Positions 26,072-37,415 of a stretch of 64,000 nucleotides of DNA are shown piece after piece. The DNA is from Choanephora cucurbitarum (lineage: Eukaryota; Mucoromycota; Mucoromycetes; Mucorales; Choanephoraceae). The stretch's first letter is position 1; every line of letters begins with the position of its first letter. Location of the stretch: the NCBI GenBank assembly GCA_025331435.1, contig JAIWNI010000014.1, positions 1 to 64,000 of the forward strand, read 5' to 3'. The position numbers and the translations under genes were made by a program. The notes under the pieces are model-generated. The model had not been told where the DNA came from, ran no database searches, and saw only the letters and a list, made by a program, of their open reading frames with translations.

Positions 26072-27147
26072 AACACTAGGACGTGTCCTAGAATAATGTG
26101 AGAGAGTATGCTGGAGAAAAAATTCAAAGTCACAGTTCAGCCTAGATCAATCATGCATGAATTTCATATAAGTTTAAGTGGCCTTACAGGATTAATATAC
26201 CTTGCTTTTATGCCAGCAGGTCCTATTTTTGGCTTGCTCAAAAGTAATCAAATGAAGGCTGTCTTGCGAGCTCAAAGCGAAGGCTTGACTGATCAATGTA
26301 ACGGGTTGATGTGAAGTTATTGGTAATCAGATTTGAGTTATTTTTTGCTGGTTTCAGCATTCGTTTATATCAATTCAAGGAACAAAACTGTTTGTAGCCA
26401 TTTTTGTCTTGACAGTCATTGTCAACTTCTTTTGTATGATGAGTTAAGTCCTAAAAGTATTGTATTCTTATTTCCTTCACACTATGGACATGGGAGTTTT
26501 TTTTTCAATGCAACACGTATCAGAGCCATTGAGCCCTAAAATCAGTCTTTTGTGGTTCAGGTAGCCGTAAAAGCTTGAATCGGTTTGGACTTTTAGTGAA
26601 TCTTGTGAGGTTCATATATGAATCAATTCCTTATTTGTATTCTTTACATACCCATCGATAGTCACACAGAAGTTATCAAGATCATTGCTCTTAAAACTAT
26701 GCTTCACTTGCCATATTCTATATGCTGCATAATTACCAAATCTGCTCCATCTTCAATTGAATAGAGAAGGCAACTTTACTTCTTCCCCTTATAATATATT
26801 ATCGACGAAATTAGATGTAGTTCTAGCATTTGCTTTGGCAAAGTTCTGATGTGTTAAACATGGTAACCAATTCTTTCGCTATGGTTACTAATTTATGGGT
26901 TAGAAAAGCAACCAGCTACTATAGCCAAAAGAAACGCATTTTGCCTCTAATAAATTTATGTTAATCGTACAGGCAGCGCCTCTTTCCTTTTTAGTAGTAA
27001 TAAATCTCAAAATAAGCTTTTTATTGGCTCAGAGAAATCATTGATTACGTCAAGGTGGCTTATAGCCTTTTTTTCTCTCCTTCTGGACTGAAGAATATTC
27101 GCTTTCTACCTTTCTTTCTTTTTCTCATAAAAACATAAATTTAGCAC
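26072..27147. other. Divergent promoter region REX2 (-) / NRP1-like (+)
   Basis: About 1.1 kb without a supported gene. Two 68-codon plus-strand ORFs (26108-26314, 26333-26539) show no motif. The last 80 bp before 27148 are C/T-rich (27060-27125), as in several gene leaders in this window. Confidence 0.5.
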
Positions 27148-29574
27148 ATGGAGGTCCAAGCAGAACTTGATCGTAAAAGAAAAGCTGATGATGAGTCGCT
27201 TGAAGAAAACTCAGTTAAGCGTCCTTTTATACACAACAACGAATACGACACCACAGAGTCCTTTCCCAAAAGTGAAGAAGCCACTTCAGAATCTGCTGCA
27301 GAGACTCAAGCAGTCGATGATAACTCTTGTCCTGTCAAACTTGAACACAAAGATGAAGCAGAACAAATACCTCAGCAGCCAGCATCTTCTAGCACAACAA
27401 AGCAAGAACCAGCAACCAGTACAAATATACCTTTTGACCGTTTGATCTTTTTTCACTTGGAAGCAACTTGCGATGAAAACCCAACTAACCCTGCTGCTGT
27501 CCAAGTAACAAAAGAAAATTCAGAAGTAATTGGTAAGTTGGCTAGAAATATAACCGAATAGATGCTTACGTCTTTCGTATGTACAGAAATGTCTTTTGTA
27601 GTGGTTGATGGAGCCAGTTTGGAAGTGTTGCATCAACAATCAATTTACGTTAAGCCAGAACGTACTCCCTTGACTCCTTTCTGTAGCGAAGTTACAGGTA
27701 TCAAATGGAGTATGTTAGAGCACGCTGGTAGCTTGAATGACGCCATCAATCAACTTGACGACTACATTCAAAAGGAAATTGAAGCTGAAAAGAAGAGCTT
27801 TTGTTTTGTGACGCATGGAGGCTGGGTCCTTCGAATTCAGTTACCTCGAGAAGCACGCGACAAAAACCTTACTTTGCCAAACTACATGGCTTTCTGTCGT
27901 ATGTTTGATCTGAAGCAAGAAATTCAACGCTGGCAAGTACATCATCCTGAAATCAGCTTAAGATCCACTTCTTTACGCGACCTGTGTGAGATTTTTGAAA
28001 TTAAGCGCGTCACTGATCAAACTGTAGGCTTGAATGCTACCTTGACTACTTTAAAAATCGTTCGCCACTTGACTCGTTTCCGACACTCGGATGTCTTTGT
28101 TCATCCCATCGATACCAATGCAGATTTAAAGCAGTTTAAGAAGGAAGAGTCCAAGGTGATTCATTTGGCAGGTTTACCGTTTGAGGTTACACAAGGCGAA
28201 TTGGAGGCATGGTTTTCCTCTAATGGCCTTAGACCAACTACCATGTGGATGATTCAACCTTCTGATAGCTCTAAGCCTAGCATTTCTGGGTTTGTGGTAT
28301 TCCAGCTGCATGATGATGCCATGCGCGCACTTTCCCTAAACGGTCGTTGTTTAGGTGATCGACCCATTGAAGTCTGTCCCAGTTCCTCTCGTGTGATTGA
28401 TGCTGCTGGTAACATGCTTGTGCCTTTCCCATTACAGGCCAAGAGCAGACAGTTGCGCCCTGGTGATTGGAACTGTTACAACTGTTCATTCCATAACTTT
28501 GCCTCTCGTCTCTACTGCTTCAAGTGTAATACCAAGAACCCTAACCCTGGTCCGCAAGCAGGCCAAGGACCTCCTGTGCAGCCCTTCACTCGAGGTGATT
28601 GGATGTGCCCTAACCCTAGCTGTAATTTCCACAACTATGCTTCACGTATGCAATGCAAGAAATGTGGCCATATGAAGCCTATGGGCAACAAAAAGCCGAT
28701 CAAGATGGGTAAAATGGATTCTGGACAACCACCTTATCATATGAGTATGCACAACATGCCAGCAGGAGCAACAGGAGCAGCAGGAGCAGGAGGTCCTTCT
28801 GGAGATGTCAGTAACAATGGTGGAGGTTATCATGGTGGTTATAGTAGCCGTCCTCATCATCATCATATCTCTTTCCGTCCTGGTGATTGGTATTGTCCTA
28901 ATGCCAATTGTGGATTCCAAAACTTTGCTTCTCGTAACAGCTGTTTCCGCTGTCATACACCCAATCCAAATCTCTCTCAAATGTCATCATCATCAACTCA
29001 AAGTCAGATTGGATCTGTACCAGCACCTGCACCCAATGGATCATCAGCAGCTATAGCATCAGCACAGCATTCACAGTACTCACCTCATCAACCTGGTTAT
29101 GGTTATTCTGATTCAAATGCTAACTATCAGTCAAATACGGGATATGTGGGAAATAACGGTGGTGTAGCTGGAGGAAATAATAACAATAGTGGTGGTTATG
29201 GGTATGGTCAGCCTGGCGGTGGTTATGGTGGTCAGAATAGTAGCTATGCCGCTCCTGGAGGAGGCTATGGGGGTGGAGGAAACGGTAGTGGGTATGCTTA
29301 TGGTGGAGGAGGGTATGCTTATGGCGGGGCACATCAAAATGGACCTCCTGGTAGTACACCTGGCACTACTCAATTTAGAGCTGGTGATTGGATTTGGTAA
29401 GCAATTCTGTTAATTGAACAAGAGAAAAGAAGACTCATTTTCTTTTTTAGTCCTTCATGTAGCTCTCATAACTTTGCCTCTAGATTCCACTGTCTCAAAT
29501 GTAGTACTAGTAAGCCTTTCAATCCAACAGGAGGTCCACCCTCTGCAGTTGGCACTCCATACAAACGCGTATAA
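27148..29574 (+). CDS. NRP1-like RNA-binding protein: inactive ERI1-type exonuclease fold + RRM + four RanBP2 zinc fingers
   Basis: Exons 27148-27532, 27587-29396 and 29451-29574 give 772 residues. Order: an acidic/Ser-rich leader with a KRPF patch; an ERI1-like exonuclease fold starting at FFHLEATCDE (about residue 101); an RRM (VIHLAGLPFEVTQGELEAWF to GRCLGDRPIEV); then RanBP2-type fingers with the pattern GDW-x-C-x(2-4)-C-x3-N-F/Y-A-S-R-x2-C-x2-C near 28465, 28595, 28880 and 29385. The last finger is split by intron 2 and completed by exon 3. The region between fingers 3 and 4 is a Gly/Tyr/Asn/Gln-rich prion-like stretch. Only the Glu of the nuclease active site remains, so the fold is probably a pseudo-enzyme. 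Likely a cytoplasmic stress-granule RNA binder like yeast Nrp1; this is inferred. Confidence 0.88.
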
Positions 29575-29633
29575 AAAAGAGTGTGAGTGAATAGAGGCAA
29601 TCCAAAAAAAAAAACTCAAAGAACATGTGTACG

Positions 29634-29675
29634 TGAGAGAGAGAGAGACAGAGAGAGACAGAGAGAGAGAGAGAG
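29634..29675. repeat. GA microsatellite
   Basis: About 42 bp of almost pure (GA)n interrupted twice by 'gaca', followed by a short (TA)n/catata run (29678-29697). It lies in the convergent gap between the NRP1-like gene and the BORC-like gene, about 60 bp after the NRP1-like stop codon, so it is probably part of its 3' UTR. Confidence 0.85.
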
Positions 29676-29750
29676 CTATACATATATATACATATATGAA
29701 TAAAACTAGTTTTTCTTTCTTTTTTGCGAACATCTTCAATTCAAGTGCTT

Positions 29751-30206
29751 TCAAGACCTTTTAGCTGAAAGTACTGCTTGTAAACGATCTAATCCCTTAT
29801 CGACAGCTTTTCTAATTTGAAATCAAGTCAATGATGTTGTACACTGATATCCAACATAGTACTCACACTTGTCTAGATAATATCTGTAATTGAGCTAAAT
29901 CTTTATCTAGTTCATCACAATGCGTGATAAGCTCAGTCGTCTTTTTGAAACTCGAATCAATCTCTTCTGCCAGGTTTTTGACTGACAACGTGTACAATTT
30001 GCCTGCCTCCATAGTGGAGCTAGACATCTTTCAGTGCATCAGCATCTCTTTCCTCAACGACAACTAAAGAAAAAATACTTTACTTGTCTCATCTGTTGCT
30101 GAATGTGCTCAACTTGGTCTACAAAGCGTTGAGACAGCTCTTTTGCCTTTTCTTGTAAAGACTCTAGTGAATCTAAATCGATCAGGGTCTTGTCTCCATC
30201 AGCCAT
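29751..30206 (-). CDS. Small coiled-coil protein, BORC subunit 6-like (tentative)
   Basis: Exons 30206-30084, 30027-29867 and 29811-29751 give 114 residues. It is helical throughout with coiled-coil character: LESLQEKAKELSQRFVDQVE in the first half and SFKKTTELITHCDELDKDLA followed by KGLDRLQAVLSAKR in the second. The pattern helix, C-x-E-L-D-x-x-L, Arg-Gln/Val-Lys, D-x-L resembles the BORCS6/DUF2365 family, part of the lysosome-positioning BORC complex. Recall of that family is imperfect and the match is weak, so other BLOC-1/BORC or Mediator-type small coiled-coil proteins remain possible. The in-frame ATG at 30293 would add 29 residues; the nearer ATG is preferred because the upstream part looks like leader sequence. 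Confidence 0.5.
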
Positions 30207-30914
30207 AATGCTTATTGGCTTGAAAAAATAAAGGGGAGAGAGAGAGAGCCTAACATTATGCCTACATAAACTTTGATTGGAAGTCAGGCTCAATTGAACC
30301 TCAACAAACCAACCAATCGATTACAACACCAGAAGAAAAAAAACGACCTGATAATAAAGTAGCGTCAAAAGCTAGGAACACACCTAGTCAATAACAATCA
30401 AACTCTCTGTACATATTGTCACAATGAGGATACCCGATACGAACAGTATATCCAGGCCAAATGGAAGCGAATGTTGTTGTTTTGACATGAAAGGCAATAG
30501 TGCTGCCTATATATTCTAACAATTTTCTTTCTACTATACTGTTGTACACAAGCCAATGAGAGGAACTATGCGTAGATACTACTAGGTTTGATTTGTAGTA
30601 GCGAGAGAAAATAGAAGACATTTCAATATGTAAGTTGATTTTCTTCTTTTACATGAAAAAAATCATTGGAGCGTTTGGGGCTATTATATACATTTGAGAG
30701 GGCCAACAAGATCAAATCGAAGAAGCGGATTTTGCCTAAACATATACTTGCCTAACTAATAAGGTGGCTCTTATCCTTACTGGCATGAAAAGAGATTGCG
30801 TCCCGAAAATTTCATTCTTGTGACTGTATATTGTCTTTCGATTCAAGAAAAAAAAAAGATAAAATGGGTTCTTGTTTTCTTTAACGAAAACGCGATCTTT
30901 ATTGTTCAACATTA
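30207..30914. other. Divergent promoter region BORC-like (-) / eIF2B epsilon (+)
   Basis: About 0.7 kb. It contains a 77-codon minus-strand ORF (30388-30621) without a recognised motif, a short GA run (30235-30248), and no other feature. Presumably it holds the two divergent promoters. Confidence 0.5.
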
Positions 30915-33304
30915 ATGCCACCCAAACAAAAGAAATCCAGCAACCATGACAACAGTAATGAGGAGGCTGAAGAGCCTTTTCAAGCTGTTATTTTGACTGA
31001 CTATTTCGATGATCAATTTTCACCTATTTCCCATGAAGTGCCTCGAGTAAGAAACCCTTCTCTTCTTGATACAGTATTTGTATAGCTCATACCCTTTTCC
31101 TTTGAAAAAAAAAGTGTCTCATGCCTGTCTGTAATATTCCTTTGATTGAATATACTATGGAGCTGTTGGCTAGTGTTGATGTGTATGAAGTGTTTGTTGT
31201 TTGTACAACTCATATAGATGCTATCAAAAGCTATTTCGAGTAAGTTTTGAGCAAAAGAGAAACCAACAAGTTTTGACACTTTTGATCTCTCTAGGCAATC
31301 TGAATGGACAAAGCCTGATTCTCGCTTAGAAGTCAAGGTGGTTGCAACCCCCGAGTGTATGTCTGTGGGTGATGCACTCCGTGAATTGGATGCTCGTCAA
31401 TTGATCAGCAGTGATTTTATTTTGACTTCTGGTGAACTCATTTCCAACATCAAACTGGACAAAGTACTTGAAGAGCACCGTGCTCGTAAGAGAACAGACA
31501 AAAATTCCATCATGACTATGGTGCTTAAAGAAGCTTCTCGCACACATACAGCAAGGTAATTGATACCCTGTTTATAACCATTTTATTCCTCATCTTATCT
31601 ATATCCAGACCCAAGGATGATAGCAGTGTGTTTGTGATGGACCCTATTTCCAATCAATGTGTCTATTATGAATCTGTTGTTTCTTTTCCTCGCAAGCATA
31701 GAATTGAAATATCACCCGAAATTTTCGAAAACAAAGCTCAAATTGAGTTCCGTAATGACCTGATTGATCCTTATCTCGACATCTGTTCATTTGAAGTGCC
31801 TGCTTTGTTCACTGAGAATTTCGATTGGCAGCGTCTTCGAAGTGACTTTGTTCATGGTATCTTGACTTCGGATATATTGGGTAAGACTATCTATACAAAA
31901 CTTGTTGTAGAGCCCTATGTAGCTCGTATCCAGAACGAACAGCTCTATAGTACTGTCAGTCATCATATGCTGAATCGTTGGGTATTCCCTATTGTGCCTG
32001 AGACCAACTTGAAAGCAGACGATTACGAATTTACCAGAGGCAACATTTACAAATCTCAAAATGTTGTTTTATCTCGATCTTGTATCATTGACGAGAATGT
32101 GCAGATTGGCCAAGGCACTACTATTGGTGAAAATACTCGTATTGCCAACTCTATCATTGGCAAGAACTGTAAGATCGGTGACAATGTTGTTTTAGAAGGT
32201 GCTTTTCTCTGGGATAATGTCACTATCAACAACAACTGTAAAATAGAAAAGAGTATTCTTGCCAATAACGTCAACATTCTGGAGAACTCAACTATTGCTC
32301 AAGGTTGTCTTGTTTCTGTTGGTGTAAGTCTCTCTCTCTCTCTTTACCCCTTACTGGCTTATAGATTAACTCCCTTTTATCTAGGTAACATTAGGCCCTA
32401 ATGCCACTATTTCAAAATATTCTAGACTCAGTCTGCTTCCTCAGCCAAAGACAAGTATGTTTGAAAGCAGTGATGAAGAAGATGAAGAAGAAGGTAAGCT
32501 GATTTTTGAACAACCATACATATTCTAAGCCTCTTGTGTAAAGAACACGGCAATCAGGTTATCACAGGCGATCATGATACTGTTTACTATTGGACGCTTC
32601 GATCCGATGATGATGATGTAGATATTCGCAATACAACACTTGGCTCATTAGCTTATGACATGGCAGATCTTGTTTTGAAGGAGGGTGATGTGACAGACAG
32701 TGCTAGTGAAGTGGGTGAATCAGACGATGACTCTGACATTGGATCTATCAACGGTGGTTGGGCATTAGAGACCAGTATGGCCAGAAAGACAGAGGAATTC
32801 AAGAAGGAAATTGCACAAACAATTGAGCGATCTTTAAACGAAAACCACACCGTGTATACAGCAGCCTTAGAAGTAACCGGTTTGCGTATGTCCAGTAACG
32901 GATCATATACGGATGTTAGAGAAGTCATGATTCCTGTCATTATGGGTCATATTGATCACGGAAACCCAGTTCAAGGTCTTAAGACTGTACTGAACAAATG
33001 GGCTCCTCTTGTGGGCAAAATGACCCATTTACCTGAAGATCAAGTGCATGTGCTACAGGTTCTTCAAAAATACTGTGCTTCAGAAGAATACCTAGGTAAA
33101 TTATTTTTAGGTGCATTACAGATCTTTTATAATGCCGACATTGTGGAAGAAGAAGCTATTCGTCGTTGGTACAATACATCTGAGCTTTCTATGGCTACCC
33201 CAGCTGAAGCCAAGTTAAGAGAGAAAGCTACCAAATTCATTGAATGGTTAGACGAAGCAGAAGAAGAGTCTGAAGAGGAAGAGGAAGAAAGTGATGATGA
33301 ATAA
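30915..33304 (+). CDS. GCD6: Translation initiation factor eIF2B subunit epsilon
   Basis: Catalytic subunit of the GDP-GTP exchange factor for eIF2, the cytosolic target of the integrated stress response. Exons: 30915-31046, 31115-31239, 31295-31555, 31609-32323, 32385-32493, 32544-33304, giving 700 residues, close to yeast Gcd6. The nucleotidyltransferase-like domain begins with PFQAVILTDYFDDQF and continues through CLMPVCNIPLIEYTMELL. Left-handed beta-helix hexapeptides follow (GQGTTIGENTRIANSIIGKN, then ILANNVNILENSTIAQGC). After an acidic linker (SDEEDEEEE) the C-terminal W2/eIF5C HEAT domain runs to the end, with the typical acidic/aromatic tail (KFIEWLDEAEEESEEE). Intron 2 of the coding region ends in AAG rather than TAG, which the reading frame requires. 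Confidence 0.95.
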
Positions 33305-33431
33305 ACAGAAAGGCAAACTAAGGACTGTGTGTCTTTCTAAGCCACTTGTATATTTTTAACTTTATGTAATTCTATTTTTTTTTTGCATATTTCTTTTTTC
33401 TCTTTCTTTCATAAACACATATATATCCCAA

Positions 33432-33923
33432 ATGACTACAGATAACATCATTGGTTCTCTTACTTTCTGTCCCGAATGTGGAAATTTGTTAGATATGGCT
33501 GGTGGTGATGATGACATTTTATTATGTAACCAATGTAGCTGTGCCTTCAAGACAGCTGGTATTGAATCAACTGAGGTTGTCACTACTTCTTCAGCTCGTG
33601 CCTTTCAGTCGCCCTTGAAGTCTAAGCGTCACTTGGTACAACAGAGCAAGGAAGCCAAACAAGCCAGAGCTATTGTAAGATTGTTTTGCTTACACTTTGA
33701 CTGTATATTCATCATGCCCTTATCTAGATCAAAGAAAAATGTCCTCAATGTGGTCACCCAGAAATGGAATATCACACAATGCAATTACGTTCAGCAGATG
33801 AAGGTCAAACAGTTTTCTACAACTGTAAAAAATGTGGGTAAGTAGCTCTGTTTAGTTCTTTTGTGTTGCATGAATAACTTAATTTTCGTTTCATTTAGTT
33901 ATAAATACTCTGTCAACAATTAG
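33432..33923 (+). CDS. RPA12: DNA-directed RNA polymerase I subunit RPA12
   Basis: Small zinc-ribbon subunit of RNA polymerase I, needed for RNA cleavage, backtrack recovery and termination at rDNA. Exons 33432-33674, 33728-33837 and 33899-33923 give 125 residues, the same length as the yeast protein. The N-terminal ribbon has CPEC and CNQC pairs. The TFIIS-like C-terminal ribbon has CPQCGHPEM, the acidic hairpin RSADEGQTVFY that reaches the active centre, and a second pair CKKCG. The gene lies only 127 bp after the GCD6 stop on the same strand, so its promoter is very short or overlaps the GCD6 3' UTR. Confidence 0.95.
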
Positions 33924-34616
33924 ACTTTTTCTTTCTTTTACATTAATTAGCATATCAAATAGAAAACAAATTAGCGCATTTATCTCTTCTTTTTTCCATA
34001 TATTTTGATGGCAAGATAGTGCCGAGATTCTACAGTCTGGATGTGTTTATTGGAAGCAAAGAGACATTATAGAAGATTACAGCAGACATAAAAGAAAAGA
34101 AGTTCGAAAAACGAAAAAGCATCATTGTAAGCGACTTGAACAAAAGTCAACAACTCTTGAAGAAATGAGGATATGTGTTAGTTAAGAGCAAGCTTACCTG
34201 ACTGTTTTGGTTGAAATACTATGTTCGAAGGACAAAATCACTTGAAGTGGTAACTGGCTAGTTTCCATAAGATGTATTCATATTATAGGTGGCCACAGTA
34301 ATACAAATGGGAGAGTTAGCAAGCAAATCACAATCAGTTTGCTTTTGGAGCAAGAAACATCATTGATTCATTCCAAAAAAAAGTACAAGCTTAATGATAC
34401 TTCGCGATCAACCTTTTTATACATTGACAGAATACTTGTGCCGCTTTTCATCTGACCCCAATCTTTTTCGTTATACCTCTTTTTCCACACTCAATTTGCA
34501 CAATTATTTTCTTTTCTTTTTTCTAACTTTTTTTTTGTAACTTTGGGGTTTCGACAACATCAGCAACTATAGCTAACGTTCATCGTTTTCAGTCAAAGAA
34601 AGAAAAAGCTTTTAAA
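33924..34616. other. Intergenic region RPA12 / ZIP3-like
   Basis: About 0.7 kb with no ORF of note. C/T-rich and T-rich sequence at 34440-34540 just before the ZIP3-like gene is probably its promoter and leader. Nothing else was seen. Confidence 0.5.
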
Positions 34617-35136
34617 ATGTCATTAGCTCAATGTAGTTTTTGTGGAAGATGTATGTCAGACAGGGATTATGTAACAGATTGTGGTCATATTCTGTGCGAA
34701 GATTCGTGCTACAATCAGAATGAATCGTTGTGTCCTATTTGCAAGAAGAGATGTAAAGCTGTTCTTATAGGCAACCCAATGCCATCGGATGGTATAGGCT
34801 TTTTAGCGCCAATTAAGCATTTGTTTCGTGATGTGGAAGCAATTGCACATGTAACGTTTTCTTTAATAACTCAAAAGAAAGGAAAACTTATGTTTCGATA
34901 GTTTCAAATATCGACCTTGACTAATCTTGTCTACTATCAGAAATTAAAAATAAGCAAACAAAAGCATTTACTAGAGCAGGCCAAGAGTGAACTAATTCAG
35001 ATTAAAGAATATCGACGGTATTGATTCATCTTTGGTTCTTAATTTTTAATGCGCTTAACCACCTTTTCCTTTAAAAAGGCAAATTTATCAATTACGACAG
35101 GAAAACCGTGATCTAAGGCAACAGTTACATCACTGA
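34617..35136 (+). CDS. ZIP3/RNF212-like meiotic RING protein (short form)
   Basis: Exons 34617-34850, 34902-35017 and 35079-35136 give 135 residues. The N-terminal RING has CSFCGRC, then TDCGHILCEDSC and CPICKKRC, spaced as in the Zip3/RNF212 SUMO E3 ligases that mark crossover sites on meiotic chromosomes. The segment AVLIGNPMPSDGIGFLAPIK corresponds to the conserved stretch after the RING in that family. A coiled coil follows (KHLLEQAKSELIQIKEYRR, then IYQLRQENRDLRQQL). The usual Ser-rich tail is missing: the protein ends right after the coiled coil. It could also be a related HEI10-type ligase, or a longer protein with unrecognised 3' exons, although the stop at 35134 is in frame. Confidence 0.72.
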
Positions 35137-35593
35137 CTGACTCTTTTACCTGAACTCTTCTTTGTCTTCCAAGATCTACTTCAGTCAGGCCTATGCTGTG
35201 TCGTTTAATTCCTACTCACTCAGCCTATTCAATAAACAATATCCTTGTCATTACTCTTACAGGTTTACATTTTGAGTCTAGAAAGTTTTCATTTTTTAAC
35301 GCTTCTATCATGAGATATACAAAAAAAAACAACACAATAACTCCCATCAAAATAACAATGCAGCCTATTTGTAGACCTTGTCAACTCGTTCTTGTGTATG
35401 AATATCTCATAAAAAAAGGCTTTGATCTAGTTGCATAGGCTATGCTTGACAGATTGTCTATGAAATTAATTCCACAAGATCTGACCAATAAAGCACCTGG
35501 ACCTGACTTATTGAGACTAAAAGTACCTTATTATTTTTTTCTCTTATTTTGGCTTTATTTTTTCTTCTTTTTTGATTGTTTATTATACAACAA
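35137..35593. other. Intergenic region ZIP3-like / dynactin p50
   Basis: About 0.46 kb. It contains an 81-codon plus-strand ORF (35193-35438) without motif. T-rich sequence (35522-35580) directly precedes the dynactin start. Nothing further was seen. Confidence 0.5.
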
Positions 35594-37318
35594 ATGACCT
35601 CGAAGTACTCTGCTTTGCCGGATATTGTAAGAAGGCGGACTGTCTCATACGAGCTTTTGTTTATAAGAGAAACATCCCTTATGCTTTTAATAGGATGACC
35701 AACCGGATGTATACGAAACTCCTGATGCAACAGACGACACTACAAATGTCTCTTACGAGAACCAGGTACTGAGCTCTGCTTGTACTAAATTAGACTCAAA
35801 TTAAATTTTCTGATACACTTTAGTCAAGTGATGATGATGACAATGAGAATGTGATAAAGACACGCGTTTCTATTAGAGATGCAAGCAATAGGTTTAAAGG
35901 AGCTGTTGTAGACTCAACAGATACAGGTAACATTGTAGACTTATAAACTAGCTCGGTTTAGCTAAAAAAAGAAAAAAAAAGACTTCTCAGATAGGTTGAC
36001 ACGCAGAAAAAAAGCCATGTATCGTACTTATGTACGTCGACCCCCAGCTATGGAAACAAGCGAATACGAAATTTTGCCTAAGGATTTATCTCTTGATGAA
36101 ACACCTTTGCAGAAATTGCGTCGCCTTATGTTTGAAGTACAGGAATTGAACGATGAGATTGAGAAGCAAAAAGTAAGAAGGGGGTTTTTATCGGATAAAA
36201 AGGCTAACTGGACAACTGACTATGTTTTCTTTTCTTCTCTTTTTATTGCTTAGGAAGAGCCTTTGGACACAAAAGAAACCATATCTCAAAATGACATTCT
36301 ATCACAAATTACTTACCTTCAATCTGATCTGGTCAGAATGAATCAGCAAATAGGTGATGGCGAAGAGTTCAATCCAAGATCTAATTATGGCAAATCTGTT
36401 GAAGAAGCAAAATCACTTATCAAACAGCTTGAAGCCTATAAGAATATACCACTTTCGCAGCCCGATAATGAATCTGCAGAAGCAGTTCAACAGGACGCGG
36501 ATTTCAAAAAGAATAGCGACATGGTTACCTATGAGCTTTATTATACCCCTGAGGCAGCCAAGATGCAAAAGGAATCCAAGCTGTCTGATATCGATGAGCG
36601 TATTGCTAGAATAGAGAAGTTGGTAGGCTCAAGCTCTGGCCAAGCATTAGATGAGCTACCTTCTACCCTTGCCTCAGCTTCTTTGATCAACGCTTTAGCT
36701 AGAATGGAACAACAAGTGGCTGTACTTGCTCAACCAAGACAGCTTGAAATGGTAGCTAGACGTGTTAAGGGTTTAATAAGCGATTTGGATAGATTGAACG
36801 AACTTCGCTCAGGCCGCAAAGAAACAGCTGCTGTCATGGGCTTTGGGTTATCTAATAACCTGAATGGCCAAAATAACGCAAATCCAAATACTGACGCAAA
36901 CAAAGAAGGCAATTCTGCAGATGTAGAAGCTAAAGTGAACAAATTGTTTACAACACTGGAAAAAGTAGACCCTCTTCTAAACTTGACACCTGTCTTGTTG
37001 ACCAGATTAAAAGCATTACAAGGCTTACATTCGGAAGCTGCCTCTTTTGGCCAATCTGTCAAAGTTATTTCTGAAGAACAGACTAGAATGACAGATGAAC
37101 TTAAAAGTCTGACTTCTACTTGCGAACTGGTAAATACAGCAAAAGATTTATCTTTTTTTTTTCTACTCACACAATACATGTATTTGTAGCTAAACAAGAG
37201 CCTGCAAGATAACGATGAATCCATATCTGGAAATATCAAAGTAATCGATGATAGAATGACTGAGCTTATTCAACGTATGACTACATTGACAGGCGTTGAT
37301 ACTAAAGAAGCTTCATAA
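35594..37318 (+). CDS. DCTN2: Dynactin subunit 2 (p50 dynamitin)
   Basis: Shoulder/arm component of dynactin, the cofactor for dynein movement along microtubules. Exons: 35594-35626, 35694-35765, 35824-35926, 35991-36172, 36254-37129, 37190-37318, giving 464 residues. The N-terminal peptide (MTSKYSALPDID then DQPDVYET) is the conserved dynamitin start that recruits the Arp1 filament. After the SSDDDDNE linker the protein is almost all helical coiled coil (KLRRLMFEVQELNDEIEKQK and several later segments), with the hallmark YELYYTPEAAK near the middle. The first coding exon is only 33 nt. The gene is convergent with the ABC transporter, with stop codons 97 bp apart. Confidence 0.9.
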
Positions 37319-37415
37319 ATATTTTATTATATATAAAAGTAATGGAGGAAGAATATTAAGATATCTTGTTTTGCTAGATTATTATTATTTACATATGAGA
37401 GTGCCTTCTTCATCC

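Noticed and set aside
28642..29373. Several minus-strand ORFs of 79-112 codons
   Set aside because: Antisense shadows of the Gly/Tyr-rich low-complexity part of the NRP1-like gene.
29634..29675. Regular short repeats as a possible CRISPR-like array
   Set aside because: A plain GA microsatellite without spacers, in a eukaryotic 3' UTR context.
30388..30621. 77-codon minus-strand ORF between the BORC-like and GCD6 genes
   Set aside because: No recognised motif, no supporting splice structure, and located in a divergent promoter region.
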